DNA from: Chloroflexota bacterium
GTDB taxonomy: Bacteria > Chloroflexota > Dormibacteria > CF-121
Reading direction: 5' to 3'
DNA length: 20,225 nt
Assembly: GCA_005882525.1 (NCBI GenBank)
Contig: VBGO01000031.1
Location: 1-20,225, forward strand
This document shows positions 5,696-14,260 of this stretch, piece after piece. The translations under genes were made by a program, and so were the position numbers. Under the pieces are notes generated by a model. It was not told the DNA's origin and did no database searches. It saw nothing but the letters and a program-made list of their open reading frames with translations. How positions within the stretch are numbered: position 1 is the stretch's first letter; each line of letters starts with the position of its first letter.

Positions 5696-8566
5696 ATGTT
5701 CCAGGAGGTATCGACGCGCGCCGGCTTCCCCGAGATGGAAGTCGAGGTGCTTGCCTTCTGGAACGAGCGCGATATCTTCCACAAGAGCCTCAAGCAGCGC
5801 GAGGGGAAACCGCCGTTCGTTTTTTACGAAGGGCCGCCAACCGCCAACAATCTCCCCGGCATCCACCACGTGCTGGCGCGCGCCCTGAAAGACCTGTTCC
5901 CTCGCTACAAGACGATGCGCGGCTACTACGTCGAGCGGAAGGCCGGCTGGGACACACACGGCCTGCCGGTGGAGATCGAGGTCGAGAAGCAGCTGAAGTT
6001 CACCGGCAAGCAGGACATCGAGAAGTTTGGCATCGAAGCCTTCAACAAGCTCTGCCGGGAAAGCGTCTTCAAGTACATCGACCAGTTCGCCCAGGTCACC
6101 GAGCGAATGGGCTACTGGGTGGACTTCGACCAGGCGTACCGGACGCTCGACACCACCTACATGGAGAGCGTCTGGTGGATCCTCAAGCAGATCTGGGACA
6201 AGCAACTGCTCTACCAGGGGTTCAAGGTGGTGCCCTATTGTCCGCGGGACCAGACGCCTCTGTCCAGTCACGAATTGGCGCTGGGATACGAGGACGATAT
6301 CGAGGATCCATCCGTCTATGTGAAGTTCGAGCTCGAGGATGAGCCGAAGACCTATTTCCTGGCGTGGACGACAACCCCCTGGACGTTGCCGGGTAATGTC
6401 GCGCTGGCGGTCGGCCTCGATATCCCCTATGTGCGGGTTCGCCAGGGGGACGAGCGCTACATCCTGGCCCGGGCTCGACTGTCGGTGCTGCAGGGCGAGT
6501 ACCAGGTCGAGGCGGAGGTCGACGCGAAGAGTTTGCTGGGCAAGCGTTACACGCCGCTCTATGCGTACCTGATCCCCGACAAGCCGGCGTTTTACGTCGT
6601 CGACGCCGACTTCGTCTCGGTCGAGGACGGCACCGGTATCGTGCACACGGCGGCCGCCTACGGCGTCGACGACCTCGAGCTCTGTCTGAGGAAGGGCATC
6701 CCGGTTCGCCACGTCGTGGATCTGGCCGGTCGCTTCCGCCCCGAGGTCGAGCCCTTCGCCGGGCTCTTCGTCAAGAAGGCGGACCCCAAGATCATCGAGG
6801 ACCTGACGCGGCGCGGCCTGATGTACCGGGCGGAAACGATCCGGCATACCTACCCGTTCTGCTGGCGCTGCGGCACGCCGCTGCTCTATTACGCGCTGAC
6901 CTCCTGGTTCATCAAGACGACCGCCGTCAAGGATGAGTTGATTCGCAACAACAACCTGGTCAACTGGGTCCCACCCTACGTCGGCACCGGACGGATGGCG
7001 AACTGGTTGGAGACGCTCGTCGACTGGTCGCTCTCGCGCTGGCGCTACTGGGGCACGCCGCTGCCGATCTGGATCTGCGAACAGTGCGATGAGCGGCGCT
7101 GCGTGGGCTCGGTGGCGGAGCTCGGCCTGACCCTGAAGGATGATCTGCACCGGCCCTACATCGACCGGGTAACCCTGCCCTGCCAGAAATGCGGGGGCGC
7201 GATGCGCCGCGTCACCGACCTGATCGACGTCTGGTTCGACTCCGGGTCGATGCCGGTCGCGCAGTATCACTACCCGTTCGAAAACCAGGAGCTCTTCAAG
7301 CAGCGCTTTCCTGCCGATTTCATTGCCGAAGGCGTCGACCAGACCCGCGGCTGGTTCTTCAGCCTGCTGGCCATCGGCACCATGCTGTTCGACCAGCCGG
7401 CGTTCAAGAACGTGATCGTGAATGGAACCGTGCTCGACAAGCAGGGCCGGAAGATGAGCAAGTCCATGAAGAACTCGGTTGACCCGATGGAGGTTATGTC
7501 GAAGTTCGGCGCGGACGCGACCCGCTGGTATTTCTTCTCGGCGGTGGCGATCGGTAACGACTACCGGTTCGACCTGTCGGCGGTGCAGGACGTCGTCCGC
7601 CGGTTCCTTCTCATCCTCTGGAACACCTACGGCTTCTTCGCCAACTATGCGAGGCTCGACGGGCGTGACCCGGCTGCAGCCGCGGTCCCGGTGCCCGAGC
7701 GAGCGACCCTCGACCGCTGGCTCCTGGCGGAACTGGCGGTGACGATCGCCGACGTCGAAAAGGCGATGGACGCCTACGACCCGCCGACGGCCGCCCGCCG
7801 GCTGGAGGCCTTCGTGCTCGACCTCTCCACCTGGTACGTGCGGCGGTCGCGCCGCCGGTTCTGGAAATCGGAGTCTGACGTGGACAAGCGGAGCGCCTAC
7901 CAGACGCTCTACCAGGTGCTGGTCAGCCTGGCGCAGTTGCTGGCCCCCTACATGCCCTTCGTATCCGAAACCATCTATCAGAACCTGGCGGCCGGAAAGC
8001 AAGGCCAACCCGAGAGCGTCCACCTGAGCGACTGGCCGGTGGTGGCCCCCGATTGGCGCGACGATGAGCTCCGGCAGCAGATGTCGGCTGTTCGGCGGCT
8101 GGTCGCGACCGGCCTGGCGGCCCGCAACGCCGCCGCGATCAAGGTCCGCCAACCACTTCGTGCCGTGACGATCGCCGAGCCGCCGCTCAAGCCGGAGCTG
8201 GAGAGCATCCTGCTCGAGGAATTGAACATCAAGGCGGCGCGCTACCGCGGCGAGGGGGGCGGGCTGACGCTGGATACCGAGATCAGCCAGGAGCTGAAGC
8301 TCGAAGGCCTGGCCCGCGATCTGGTGCGCAAAATCCAGGAGCTCCGCAAGCAGTCCGGCTTCGCGGTCGAAGATCGGATCCGTCTCTTTTACGACGGTGA
8401 TGGGCTGCTCGCCGAGGCGCTCGAGCGATGGCGTGACTACATCGCGACCGAGACCCTGGCGGTGGCGGTTGGACGGGGCGGTCCCCCCGAGGGGGCCTCG
8501 ACGGAAACGCTCCGCATCGAGGGGCTCGACCTCCAGGTGAGCGTCGTCCGGGTGGCAGCCCGCTGA
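5696..8566 (+). CDS. ileS: Isoleucyl-tRNA synthetase (eukaryote-like IleS2 type)
   Basis: A class I aminoacyl-tRNA synthetase of 956 residues that charges tRNA-Ile. The HIGH-type signature appears as GPPTANNLPGIHHVLAR (46-62), a form typical of the eukaryote-like IleS2 group. The editing domain follows (TTPWTLPGNVALAV), then RKMSKSMKNS with KMSKS at 586-590. Cysteine pairs CWRCG, CEQC and CQKCGG suggest zinc sites. The anticodon-binding domain (TWYVRRSRRRFWKSE) and the C-terminal end are present. The ATG at 5696 is chosen because it gives a normal N-terminus (FPEMEVEVLAFW soon after); a longer frame upstream overlaps yggT. IleS2 enzymes are often less sensitive to mupirocin; whether this one is cannot be told from sequence alone. 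Confidence 0.97.
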   Translation: MFQEVSTRAGFPEMEVEVLAFWNERDIFHKSLKQREGKPPFVFYEGPPTANNLPGIHHVLARALKDLFPRYKTMRGYYVERKAGWDTHGLPVEIEVEKQLKFTGKQDIEKFGIEAFNKLCRESVFKYIDQFAQVTERMGYWVDFDQAYRTLDTTYMESVWWILKQIWDKQLLYQGFKVVPYCPRDQTPLSSHELALGYEDDIEDPSVYVKFELEDEPKTYFLAWTTTPWTLPGNVALAVGLDIPYVRVRQGDERYILARARLSVLQGEYQVEAEVDAKSLLGKRYTPLYAYLIPDKPAFYVVDADFVSVEDGTGIVHTAAAYGVDDLELCLRKGIPVRHVVDLAGRFRPEVEPFAGLFVKKADPKIIEDLTRRGLMYRAETIRHTYPFCWRCGTPLLYYALTSWFIKTTAVKDELIRNNNLVNWVPPYVGTGRMANWLETLVDWSLSRWRYWGTPLPIWICEQCDERRCVGSVAELGLTLKDDLHRPYIDRVTLPCQKCGGAMRRVTDLIDVWFDSGSMPVAQYHYPFENQELFKQRFPADFIAEGVDQTRGWFFSLLAIGTMLFDQPAFKNVIVNGTVLDKQGRKMSKSMKNSVDPMEVMSKFGADATRWYFFSAVAIGNDYRFDLSAVQDVVRRFLLILWNTYGFFANYARLDGRDPAAAAVPVPERATLDRWLLAELAVTIADVEKAMDAYDPPTAARRLEAFVLDLSTWYVRRSRRRFWKSESDVDKRSAYQTLYQVLVSLAQLLAPYMPFVSETIYQNLAAGKQGQPESVHLSDWPVVAPDWRDDELRQQMSAVRRLVATGLAARNAAAIKVRQPLRAVTIAEPPLKPELESILLEELNIKAARYRGEGGGLTLDTEISQELKLEGLARDLVRKIQELRKQSGFAVEDRIRLFYDGDGLLAEALERWRDYIATETLAVAVGRGGPPEGASTETLRIEGLDLQVSVVRVAAR

Positions 8567-9036
8567 ACCGGGTCCGCAGCTACCTCCTGGGGGCGGGGAT
8601 CGCCGCCGCCGTCGTGATCGTGGATCGGATCACGAAGATCGGCGTCGAGCAGCGGTTCGGGGTTCCCTACGGGCCGCGCCAGATCCTGGACCACGTCCTC
8701 TTTTTGACCGTGACCCGGAACAAGGGCGCCGCCTTCGGCCTCTTCCAGAACTTCACCTTGGGCTTCCTGCTCATCTCCGCCGTAGTGCTGGTCGGCATCC
8801 TTATCTATTACTGGCGGCTGCCGCCCGGTGACTGGTCGGCCCGGCTCGGCCTGGCGCTGGTCTTCGGGGGTGCCATCGCCAACGCCTACGATCGAGGCGT
8901 CAAGGGTTCGGTGATCGACTTCATCCAGGTGCCGCACTGGCCGATCTTCAACGTCGCCGACTCGGCGATCACCGTCGGCGTCGCGGTGCTCCTGTTGGGC
9001 ACGATCTGGCGGAGCGGCCGCTCCAGGCTAGGTTGA
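8563..9036 (+). CDS. lspA: Lipoprotein signal peptidase LspA
   Basis: Membrane aspartyl protease (signal peptidase II) that cleaves prolipoproteins below the lipidated cysteine. Catalytic and conserved blocks are present: RNKGAAFGLF, GGAIANAYDRGVKGSVIDFI with its Asp, and WPIFNVADSAITVG with the second Asp. Four hydrophobic segments are expected; the first (SYLLGAGIAAAVVIVD) is encoded upstream of the first canonical start, a GTG at 8614. The only start-like codon that keeps this segment is a CTG at 8563, overlapping the ileS stop as CTGA. From there the protein has 157 residues, normal for the family. Its stop in turn overlaps the TTG of rluD, so the three genes are translationally chained. 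Confidence 0.93.
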   Translation: MNRVRSYLLGAGIAAAVVIVDRITKIGVEQRFGVPYGPRQILDHVLFLTVTRNKGAAFGLFQNFTLGFLLISAVVLVGILIYYWRLPPGDWSARLGLALVFGGAIANAYDRGVKGSVIDFIQVPHWPIFNVADSAITVGVAVLLLGTIWRSGRSRLG

Positions 9037-9938
9037 CCGAGGCGGAGCCGCACACTGTTCCGGTTGACGCGCCTCGACTCGACCAGTACCTTGCCGGCCT
9101 GCTCGCCGGGCAAAGCCGGAGCCAGGTTCAACGCCTGATCGCGGAAGGGCACGTCCGCCACAACGATGGGCCGGCACGTGCTGGGAGCCGGCTCCGGGCC
9201 GGCGATCGCCTGCGATGGGAGCTGCCCACGCCCGTTCCCACTCGGCTGCAGGCCGAAACGATGGACCTCCGCGTCCTCTACGAGGACGAGGACCTGGTCG
9301 TCATCGACAAACCGGCCGGGCTGGTCGTGCATCCTGGGCCGGGTCATCCGACCGGCACGCTGGTCCACGGTTTGCTCGGCCGCGGCCCGGGGTGGTCCAC
9401 GATCGGGGGCACCGAGCGGCCGGGCATCGTCCACCGCCTGGACCGCGACACCTCCGGCCTGATGGTGGTCGCCCGGAACGACGAGGCGCATCGCGAGCTG
9501 GCCCGGCAGCTGCAGCGGCGGATCATCGCGCGTCGATACCGATCGATCGTGGTCGGCGAGGTGGCCGACCCGGCGGCCCGAATCGAGGCGCCCATCGGCC
9601 GCGACCCGAAGAACCGGCAGCGGATGGCGGTAGTCGCGAACGGCCGGGAGGCGGTGACCGACTTCCGGCGGATCGGGATCGCGGGCGGCCACTCCCTTCT
9701 CGAGGTGAGGTTGGGAACGGGGCGCACCCATCAGATCCGGGTCCACCTCGCCTATATCCATCACCCGGTCCTCGGTGACCCGGTCTACGGCCGCCGTTCG
9801 GCGCTGATTCCCCGGCCGGCGCTCCATGCGCAAGCCCTGACGTTGCGACACCCGCGGACGGGAACGTCGATGACCTGGCAGGCCAACCCGCCCGCCGACT
9901 TCGAATCAGCCTGGAATTCGCTGAGTAGAATGCGGTGA
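9033..9938 (+). CDS. rluD: 23S rRNA pseudouridine synthase, RluD/RluA family
   Basis: A 301-residue RNA-modifying enzyme. An N-terminal S4 RNA-binding domain occupies about residues 14-60 (RLDQYLAGLL, SRSQVQRLIAEGHVRHND), followed by the pseudouridine synthase domain with the catalytic aspartate in GIVHRLDRDTSGLMVVAR. Other family blocks are VVIDKPAGLVVHPGPGHPTG, RTHQIRVHLAYIHHPVLGDP and LHAQALTLRHP. In the well-studied homologue RluD it modifies helix 69 of 23S rRNA; the exact target here is not determined. The start is TTG at 9033 overlapping the lspA stop (TTGA). Association of lspA with rluD is common across Gram-positive-like genomes. Gene symbol is by family only. Confidence 0.93.
   Translation: MTEAEPHTVPVDAPRLDQYLAGLLAGQSRSQVQRLIAEGHVRHNDGPARAGSRLRAGDRLRWELPTPVPTRLQAETMDLRVLYEDEDLVVIDKPAGLVVHPGPGHPTGTLVHGLLGRGPGWSTIGGTERPGIVHRLDRDTSGLMVVARNDEAHRELARQLQRRIIARRYRSIVVGEVADPAARIEAPIGRDPKNRQRMAVVANGREAVTDFRRIGIAGGHSLLEVRLGTGRTHQIRVHLAYIHHPVLGDPVYGRRSALIPRPALHAQALTLRHPRTGTSMTWQANPPADFESAWNSLSRMR
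9926..9931 (+). promoter_or_regulatory. Candidate -10 element before gmk, inside the rluD 3' end
   Basis: TAGAAT, identical to the ileS element, ends 11 bp before the gmk ATG; there is no Shine-Dalgarno before gmk. No matching -35 is visible. Weak evidence on its own. Confidence 0.25.
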
Positions 9939-9942
9939 TCAG

Positions 9943-10530
9943 ATGAGTCAGCCCAGGGCCGGGCTCTTGATTGTGATCTCCGGACCGAGCGGAGTGGGGA
10001 AGGATACCGTTTTGCGGCGCCTCTTCGAGCTGGCCCCCCAGCTCAAGTACTCGGTGTCGTACACAACCCGGCCGCCCCGACCCGGGGAGGTGGACGGCCA
10101 GAGCTATAGCTTCATCAGCGAGCCCGAATTCCTCCGCCTGATCGAACAGAAGGAATTCCTCGAGTGGGCGAGGGTCTACGACCACTACTATGGGACCTCC
10201 CGCCGGCGGGTCGAGGACGCCCTGAACCGGGGCGACGACATCGTTCTCAAGATCGACGTCCACGGCGCGACCTTCGTCCGCAAACGCAAGCCGGACGGCC
10301 TCTTCATCTTCATCACGCCGCCCTCGACCGAGGAGCTGCTCAACCGGTTGACCGGTCGGAACACCGAGTCGCCGGAGGCGCTCGCGCTTCGGCAGAAGGA
10401 GGCCCTGATCGAGCTCGGTCTGGCCAAGGACTACGTCCATGTGGTCTGCAATCGCGATGTCGAGGAGACGGCGCGCGAGATCCTGGCGATGATCGCGGCC
10501 GAGCACGCCCGCCGCCAGACGCCGGTATGA
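9943..10530 (+). CDS. gmk: Guanylate kinase
   Basis: A 195-residue enzyme that phosphorylates GMP to GDP with ATP. The P-loop is GPSGVGKDT (14-22). The GMP-binding region follows with SYTTRPPRPGEVDGQSYSF, FLEWARVYDHYYGTSRR, and the segment KIDVHGATFVRK where many homologues have DIDVQGA. The lid and C-terminal helix are present (RLTGRNTESPEAL). The ATG at 9943 comes four bases after the rluD stop. Its own stop overlaps the coaBC start (ATGA at 10527-10530). In many bacteria rpoZ lies between gmk and coaBC; here there is no room for it. Confidence 0.96.
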   Translation: MSQPRAGLLIVISGPSGVGKDTVLRRLFELAPQLKYSVSYTTRPPRPGEVDGQSYSFISEPEFLRLIEQKEFLEWARVYDHYYGTSRRRVEDALNRGDDIVLKIDVHGATFVRKRKPDGLFIFITPPSTEELLNRLTGRNTESPEALALRQKEALIELGLAKDYVHVVCNRDVEETAREILAMIAAEHARRQTPV

Positions 10531-11729
10531 CCGAGGGTCGGCTGGCGGGCCGTCGCGTCGCAGTCGGCGTCAGCGGCGGGATCGCGGCCTACAAGGCGAT
10601 CGAGTGCATCCGGCTGCTGACCGAGGCCGGGGCCGAGGTCCGGGTCCTGATGACGCCCGAGGCGACCCGGTTCGTCACGCCGCTGACCTTCGAAGCGGTC
10701 TCCGACCACCCGGTCGCCGCCGATTGGCTGACGCCGCAGGGTGGCGGGGAGAGCCATATCAAGCTGGCCGAGTGGGCCGAGGTGATCGCCATCGTGCCGG
10801 CCACCGCCAACACGATCGCGAAGCTGGCACTGGGCCTCGCCGATGAGATCGTCTCGGGGACGGTGCTGGCGAGCCATGTCCCGCTGGTCGTCGCCCCGGC
10901 GATGAACGATGTGATGTTCAGCCAGCAGCAGACTCAGGACCATCTCGACGTCCTGAAGGCGCGGCGGGCGGCGATCGTCGGGCCGGCCAGCGGCCGTCTC
11001 GCCTCCGGCAAGTCCGGGCTCGGCCGTCTGGCGGCGCCGGAGCGCGTCGTGGCGGTCATCGAAGCGGTGCTCGCCGACCGCCGCAACCTCGACGGTCTTC
11101 GGGTGGTGGTCAGCGCGGGTGGCACGCGGGAGGCCGTCGACCCGATCCGCTACGTCGGCAATTTCTCCAGCGGCAAGATGGGCCGCGCCCTGGCCGAGGT
11201 CGCCGCGGCGCGCGGCGCCGAGGTCACGCTGGTCACCACCGTGCCCTCCGACGTGGAGGGGATTGCCGAAGTCGCGGTCGGTAGTGCCAGCGAGATGTTG
11301 GCGGCCCTGCAGCGGGCCTGCGCCGATGCCGACGTGCTGGTGATGGCGGCCGCGGTTGCCGACTATGCCCCGGCGGAAGTGGCGGCCTCGAAGCTCCGCC
11401 GGACGGACCGGCCGTTAGAGCTCCGCCTGCGCCCGAATGTCGACATCCTGAAAACCCTCGGACCGCGCCGCGGGCTCTTTCGCGTCGGCTTCGCCGCGGA
11501 GACGGAGGAGCTCCGCGCCCAGGCGCAGCAGAAGCTCAGCGCCAAGCAGCTCGACATGATCGTCGCCAACCAGGTGGGCGTTGACGGCCAGGGCCTGGCG
11601 AGCGACTTCAACGCGGTTACGGTCGTCACCCCGTCCGGCGTGGTCGCCGAGGTGCCGCGGCTGCCCAAGTGGGAGGTCGCCGGGCAGATCTGGGATGCCA
11701 TTGACGCGAGTCGCAACCGCGGCGCCTGA
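10527..11729 (+). CDS. coaBC: Bifunctional phosphopantothenoylcysteine decarboxylase / phosphopantothenate-cysteine ligase
   Basis: A 400-residue fusion for two consecutive steps of coenzyme A synthesis. The FMN-dependent decarboxylase half (CoaC, about 1-185) has GVSGGIAAYKAIE, the catalytic His77 in SHIKLAEWAE and PAMN at 124-127. The substrate-lid motif reads RLASGKSGLGRL: where the E. coli enzyme has a catalytic Cys (ACG), residue 160 is Ser. The ligase half (CoaB) has VVVSAGGTREAVDPIRYVGN, FSSGKMG, MAAAVADY, ASKLRR and LRLRPNVDIL. The ATG overlaps the gmk stop; a longer frame upstream runs inside gmk. The 3' end overlaps priA by up to 35 nt. The fused length is normal. Confidence 0.95.
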   Translation: MTEGRLAGRRVAVGVSGGIAAYKAIECIRLLTEAGAEVRVLMTPEATRFVTPLTFEAVSDHPVAADWLTPQGGGESHIKLAEWAEVIAIVPATANTIAKLALGLADEIVSGTVLASHVPLVVAPAMNDVMFSQQQTQDHLDVLKARRAAIVGPASGRLASGKSGLGRLAAPERVVAVIEAVLADRRNLDGLRVVVSAGGTREAVDPIRYVGNFSSGKMGRALAEVAAARGAEVTLVTTVPSDVEGIAEVAVGSASEMLAALQRACADADVLVMAAAVADYAPAEVAASKLRRTDRPLELRLRPNVDILKTLGPRRGLFRVGFAAETEELRAQAQQKLSAKQLDMIVANQVGVDGQGLASDFNAVTVVTPSGVVAEVPRLPKWEVAGQIWDAIDASRNRGA

Positions 11730-13731
11730 CACGACTCTGCAGGCGATCGCGCAGGTCGCCGTGGAGGCCCGGGTGGGAAGCCAATCCGGGCTGTTCGATT
11801 ACGCCGTACCCGAGGCGCTGACCGGCGTGATCGAGATCGGACACCGGGTCCGGGTGCCGTTTGGCAAGCGGACGGTGACCGGTTTCGTGTACGCGCTCGA
11901 CCAGGGGCCGACGGTCCTGGAGCTCAAACCGATCGAGGCGCTGCTCGACGCCGAGCCGGTGCTCCCCGCCGTGCTCGTCGAGCTGGCTGGTTTCGTCGCC
12001 GCGCACTACCAGGTGCCGCTCGACGAGGTGGTCCGGGCCGTCGTGCCGCCGCGCGTTCGGGCCGTGATCAAGCGATCGGTGAAGCGCCGCCGCCAGAGCC
12101 GCATCCTGCGGCAGGCCGCGCAGGTCAGCCACCCTGCGGTGATCGCGCTCGAGCCGGGGCAGGAGGCGGCCCGGGAACGGATCGCCGTCGCGCTTACCCG
12201 CCAGGAATCGGAGGTTTTTCTGCTCCATGGTGTGACCGGGAGCGGGAAGACCGAGGTCTACCTGGCGCTGCTCGAGCAGGTCCTGGCCAAGGAGGGCCAG
12301 GCTCTCGTCCTGATACCGGAGATCGCCCTGACGCCGCAGACCGTAGGTCGGTTCGCGGCGCGGTTCCCCGGCCGGTTGGCCGTACTGCACAGCGCCCTCA
12401 CCGAGGCCGAGCGGGCGGCCGAATGGTGGCGGATCCGGCGGGGCGAGGCCGATATCGTGATCGGGCCGCGCGCTGCCGTCTTCGCGCCGCTGCCCCGGCT
12501 TCGCCTGATCGTGATCGATGAGGAGGAGTCCTCGGCATTCAAACAGGACCGCATCCCCCGCTACCATGCGCCGACCGTTGCCCGCTGGCTGGCCCGCCGA
12601 ACCCGATCCGTCCTCCTCCTGGGCAGCGCCACACCCAGCGTCGTGACCTACGCCGGGGCGCTATCGGGTCGTGAGCGCCTGCTCGAGCTGCCGCATCGCG
12701 CCCAGGGACGGCCGCTACCGCCGGTCACCATCGTCGACATGCGCAAGGAACTTCAGGCGGAGCAGTTCGGCCCGCTGAGCCGGCCGTTGCGCGAGGCGAT
12801 CGGCGAGTCGCTCGCTCGCCGCGAGCAGTCGATCCTATTCTTGAACCGCCGCGGCCTGGCGACCTTCGTCCTCTGCCGTGATTGCGGCCAGGCACGCGAG
12901 TGTCCCCATTGCAGCGTCGCGCTCGTTTATCACGCCGCGCTGAACCGGTTGCAGTGCCACTACTGTGGCAGCACCGAACCGCTCCCGCGACGGTGCCCGG
13001 CCTGCGGCAGCCGGTACATCAAGAGCTTTGGCATCGGCACCGAGCGCATCGAACAGGAAGTTCGCAGCCTGTTCCCGGCGGCGCGCGTGCTCCGGCTCGA
13101 CCGCGACGTCATGAAGACGCCCGACGCGGCGGACCTGATCTTCGACCAGATGATGTCGGGTGAGGCGGATGTGCTGGTGGGCACCCAGCTGGTGGCCAAG
13201 GGGCTGGACCTGCCCAGGGTCACTACGGTCGGTGTGGTCAATGCCGATACCAGCCTTCACTTTCCCGATTACCGCTCGTCGGAGCGGACCTTCAGCCTGC
13301 TGACCCAGGTGGCCGGGCGAGCCGGCCGGGGCAGCGCCGCCTCGAGCGTTTTCATCCAGACGTACACGCCCGACCACCCGGCCATCAAACACGCGCAGTA
13401 CCACGATTACCGGGGCTTCTTCCGGGAGGAGCTGGAGGTCCGCCGCGCCTACCGGTTTCCGCCGTTTGCCGAGCTGATCGTCGCCACCTACGGACACCGG
13501 GACGAGGCCCGTGCGGCGCGCGAGGCGAAGACGGCCGCCGAACATCTGTCTGCTACAATCGCCCTGCTCAATTTGGGCGACATCGAGGTGCTCGGACCCT
13601 CTCCTGCGTTTGTGTATCGCCTCAAGGACGAGTTCCGCTACGAGGTAACCCTCAAGGGGGCCGACCTGCACCGGGTGGCCGACGGCTTGCCGCGCGGCCG
13701 GGGCTGGAGCCTCGACGTCGACCCGATGTAG
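11695..13731 (+). CDS. priA: Primosomal protein N' (replication restart helicase PriA)
   Basis: A 3'-to-5' superfamily 2 helicase that reloads the replisome at stalled forks; 678 residues from the chosen start. The N-terminal 3'-DNA-binding domain is visible (GLFDYAVPEAL, HRVRVPFGKRTVTGFVYAL). Helicase motifs follow: Walker A GVTGSGKT (179-186), motif II as DEEE (275-278) where the family normally has DEEH, LLLGSATPS, VGTQLVAKGLDLP and QVAGRAGRG. Eight cysteines form the zinc module (CRDCGQARECPHC, CHYCG, CPACG). The ATG at 11695 overlaps coaBC by 35 nt; a TTG at 11701 is also possible, and no clear Shine-Dalgarno decides between them. Neighbours coaBC and def are the customary ones. Confidence 0.94.
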   Translation: MPLTRVATAAPDTTLQAIAQVAVEARVGSQSGLFDYAVPEALTGVIEIGHRVRVPFGKRTVTGFVYALDQGPTVLELKPIEALLDAEPVLPAVLVELAGFVAAHYQVPLDEVVRAVVPPRVRAVIKRSVKRRRQSRILRQAAQVSHPAVIALEPGQEAARERIAVALTRQESEVFLLHGVTGSGKTEVYLALLEQVLAKEGQALVLIPEIALTPQTVGRFAARFPGRLAVLHSALTEAERAAEWWRIRRGEADIVIGPRAAVFAPLPRLRLIVIDEEESSAFKQDRIPRYHAPTVARWLARRTRSVLLLGSATPSVVTYAGALSGRERLLELPHRAQGRPLPPVTIVDMRKELQAEQFGPLSRPLREAIGESLARREQSILFLNRRGLATFVLCRDCGQARECPHCSVALVYHAALNRLQCHYCGSTEPLPRRCPACGSRYIKSFGIGTERIEQEVRSLFPAARVLRLDRDVMKTPDAADLIFDQMMSGEADVLVGTQLVAKGLDLPRVTTVGVVNADTSLHFPDYRSSERTFSLLTQVAGRAGRGSAASSVFIQTYTPDHPAIKHAQYHDYRGFFREELEVRRAYRFPPFAELIVATYGHRDEARAAREAKTAAEHLSATIALLNLGDIEVLGPSPAFVYRLKDEFRYEVTLKGADLHRVADGLPRGRGWSLDVDPM

Positions 13732-13743
13732 GCTCTGAGACAA

Positions 13744-14247
13744 ATGGCCGTTCTCCAAATCCTCACCCAGGAAGCGCCGATCCTTCGTCAGAAGGCGAAG
13801 CGTGTGCCGCGCGTCGACAGCAGCATCCGGAAGCTGATCGACGACATGGTCGATACCATGGTGGCCGCTCCGGGGGTGGGGCTGGCCGCGCCGCAGGTCG
13901 GGGTGGGGTTGCGCGTCGTGGTGATCAAGACGGACACCAACCTGCATACCCTGGTGAACCCGGAGATGGTCAAGTGGGATGGCGAGCAGATCGGTCTCGA
14001 AGGCTGCCTGTCCATCCCCGGATACGTGGGTGAGGTCAAGCGTTACATGCAGGTGGTGGCACGAGGGCTCAACCGGCACGGCAAACCGGTGAAGATCAAG
14101 GGTGACGCGCTGCTGGCGCGCGCCATCCAGCACGAGATCGACCACATTGACGGCATTCTCTTCACCGACCGTCTGACCAGCCTCGACACGCTGCGCAAGG
14201 TCGAACCACAGGATCAGGAGAAGGAAGAAGAACTCGTCGGCGCCTAA
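13744..14247 (+). CDS. def: Peptide deformylase
   Basis: A 167-residue metalloenzyme that removes the formyl group from nascent protein N-termini. All three active-site motifs are intact: GVGLAAPQ (44-51), EGCLS (86-90, metal ligand Cys88) and HEIDH (130-134, ligands His130 and His134, catalytic Glu131). The N-terminus (MAVLQILTQEAPILRQKAKRV) is standard for the family, so the ATG at 13744 is secure, although no Shine-Dalgarno is evident. It lies 12 bp after priA and directly before fmt, the enzyme that adds the formyl group to initiator tRNA, the classic def-fmt pair. The C-terminus ends in an acidic tail (QEKEEELVGA). Confidence 0.97.
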   Translation: MAVLQILTQEAPILRQKAKRVPRVDSSIRKLIDDMVDTMVAAPGVGLAAPQVGVGLRVVVIKTDTNLHTLVNPEMVKWDGEQIGLEGCLSIPGYVGEVKRYMQVVARGLNRHGKPVKIKGDALLARAIQHEIDHIDGILFTDRLTSLDTLRKVEPQDQEKEEELVGA

Positions 14248-14260
14248 GGAACGGCTCCGC

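Noticed and set aside
5681..8152. 823-codon open frame on the minus strand opposite ileS
   Set aside because: It mirrors the ileS codons; long antisense frames are expected in high-GC genes, and it shows no family motifs.
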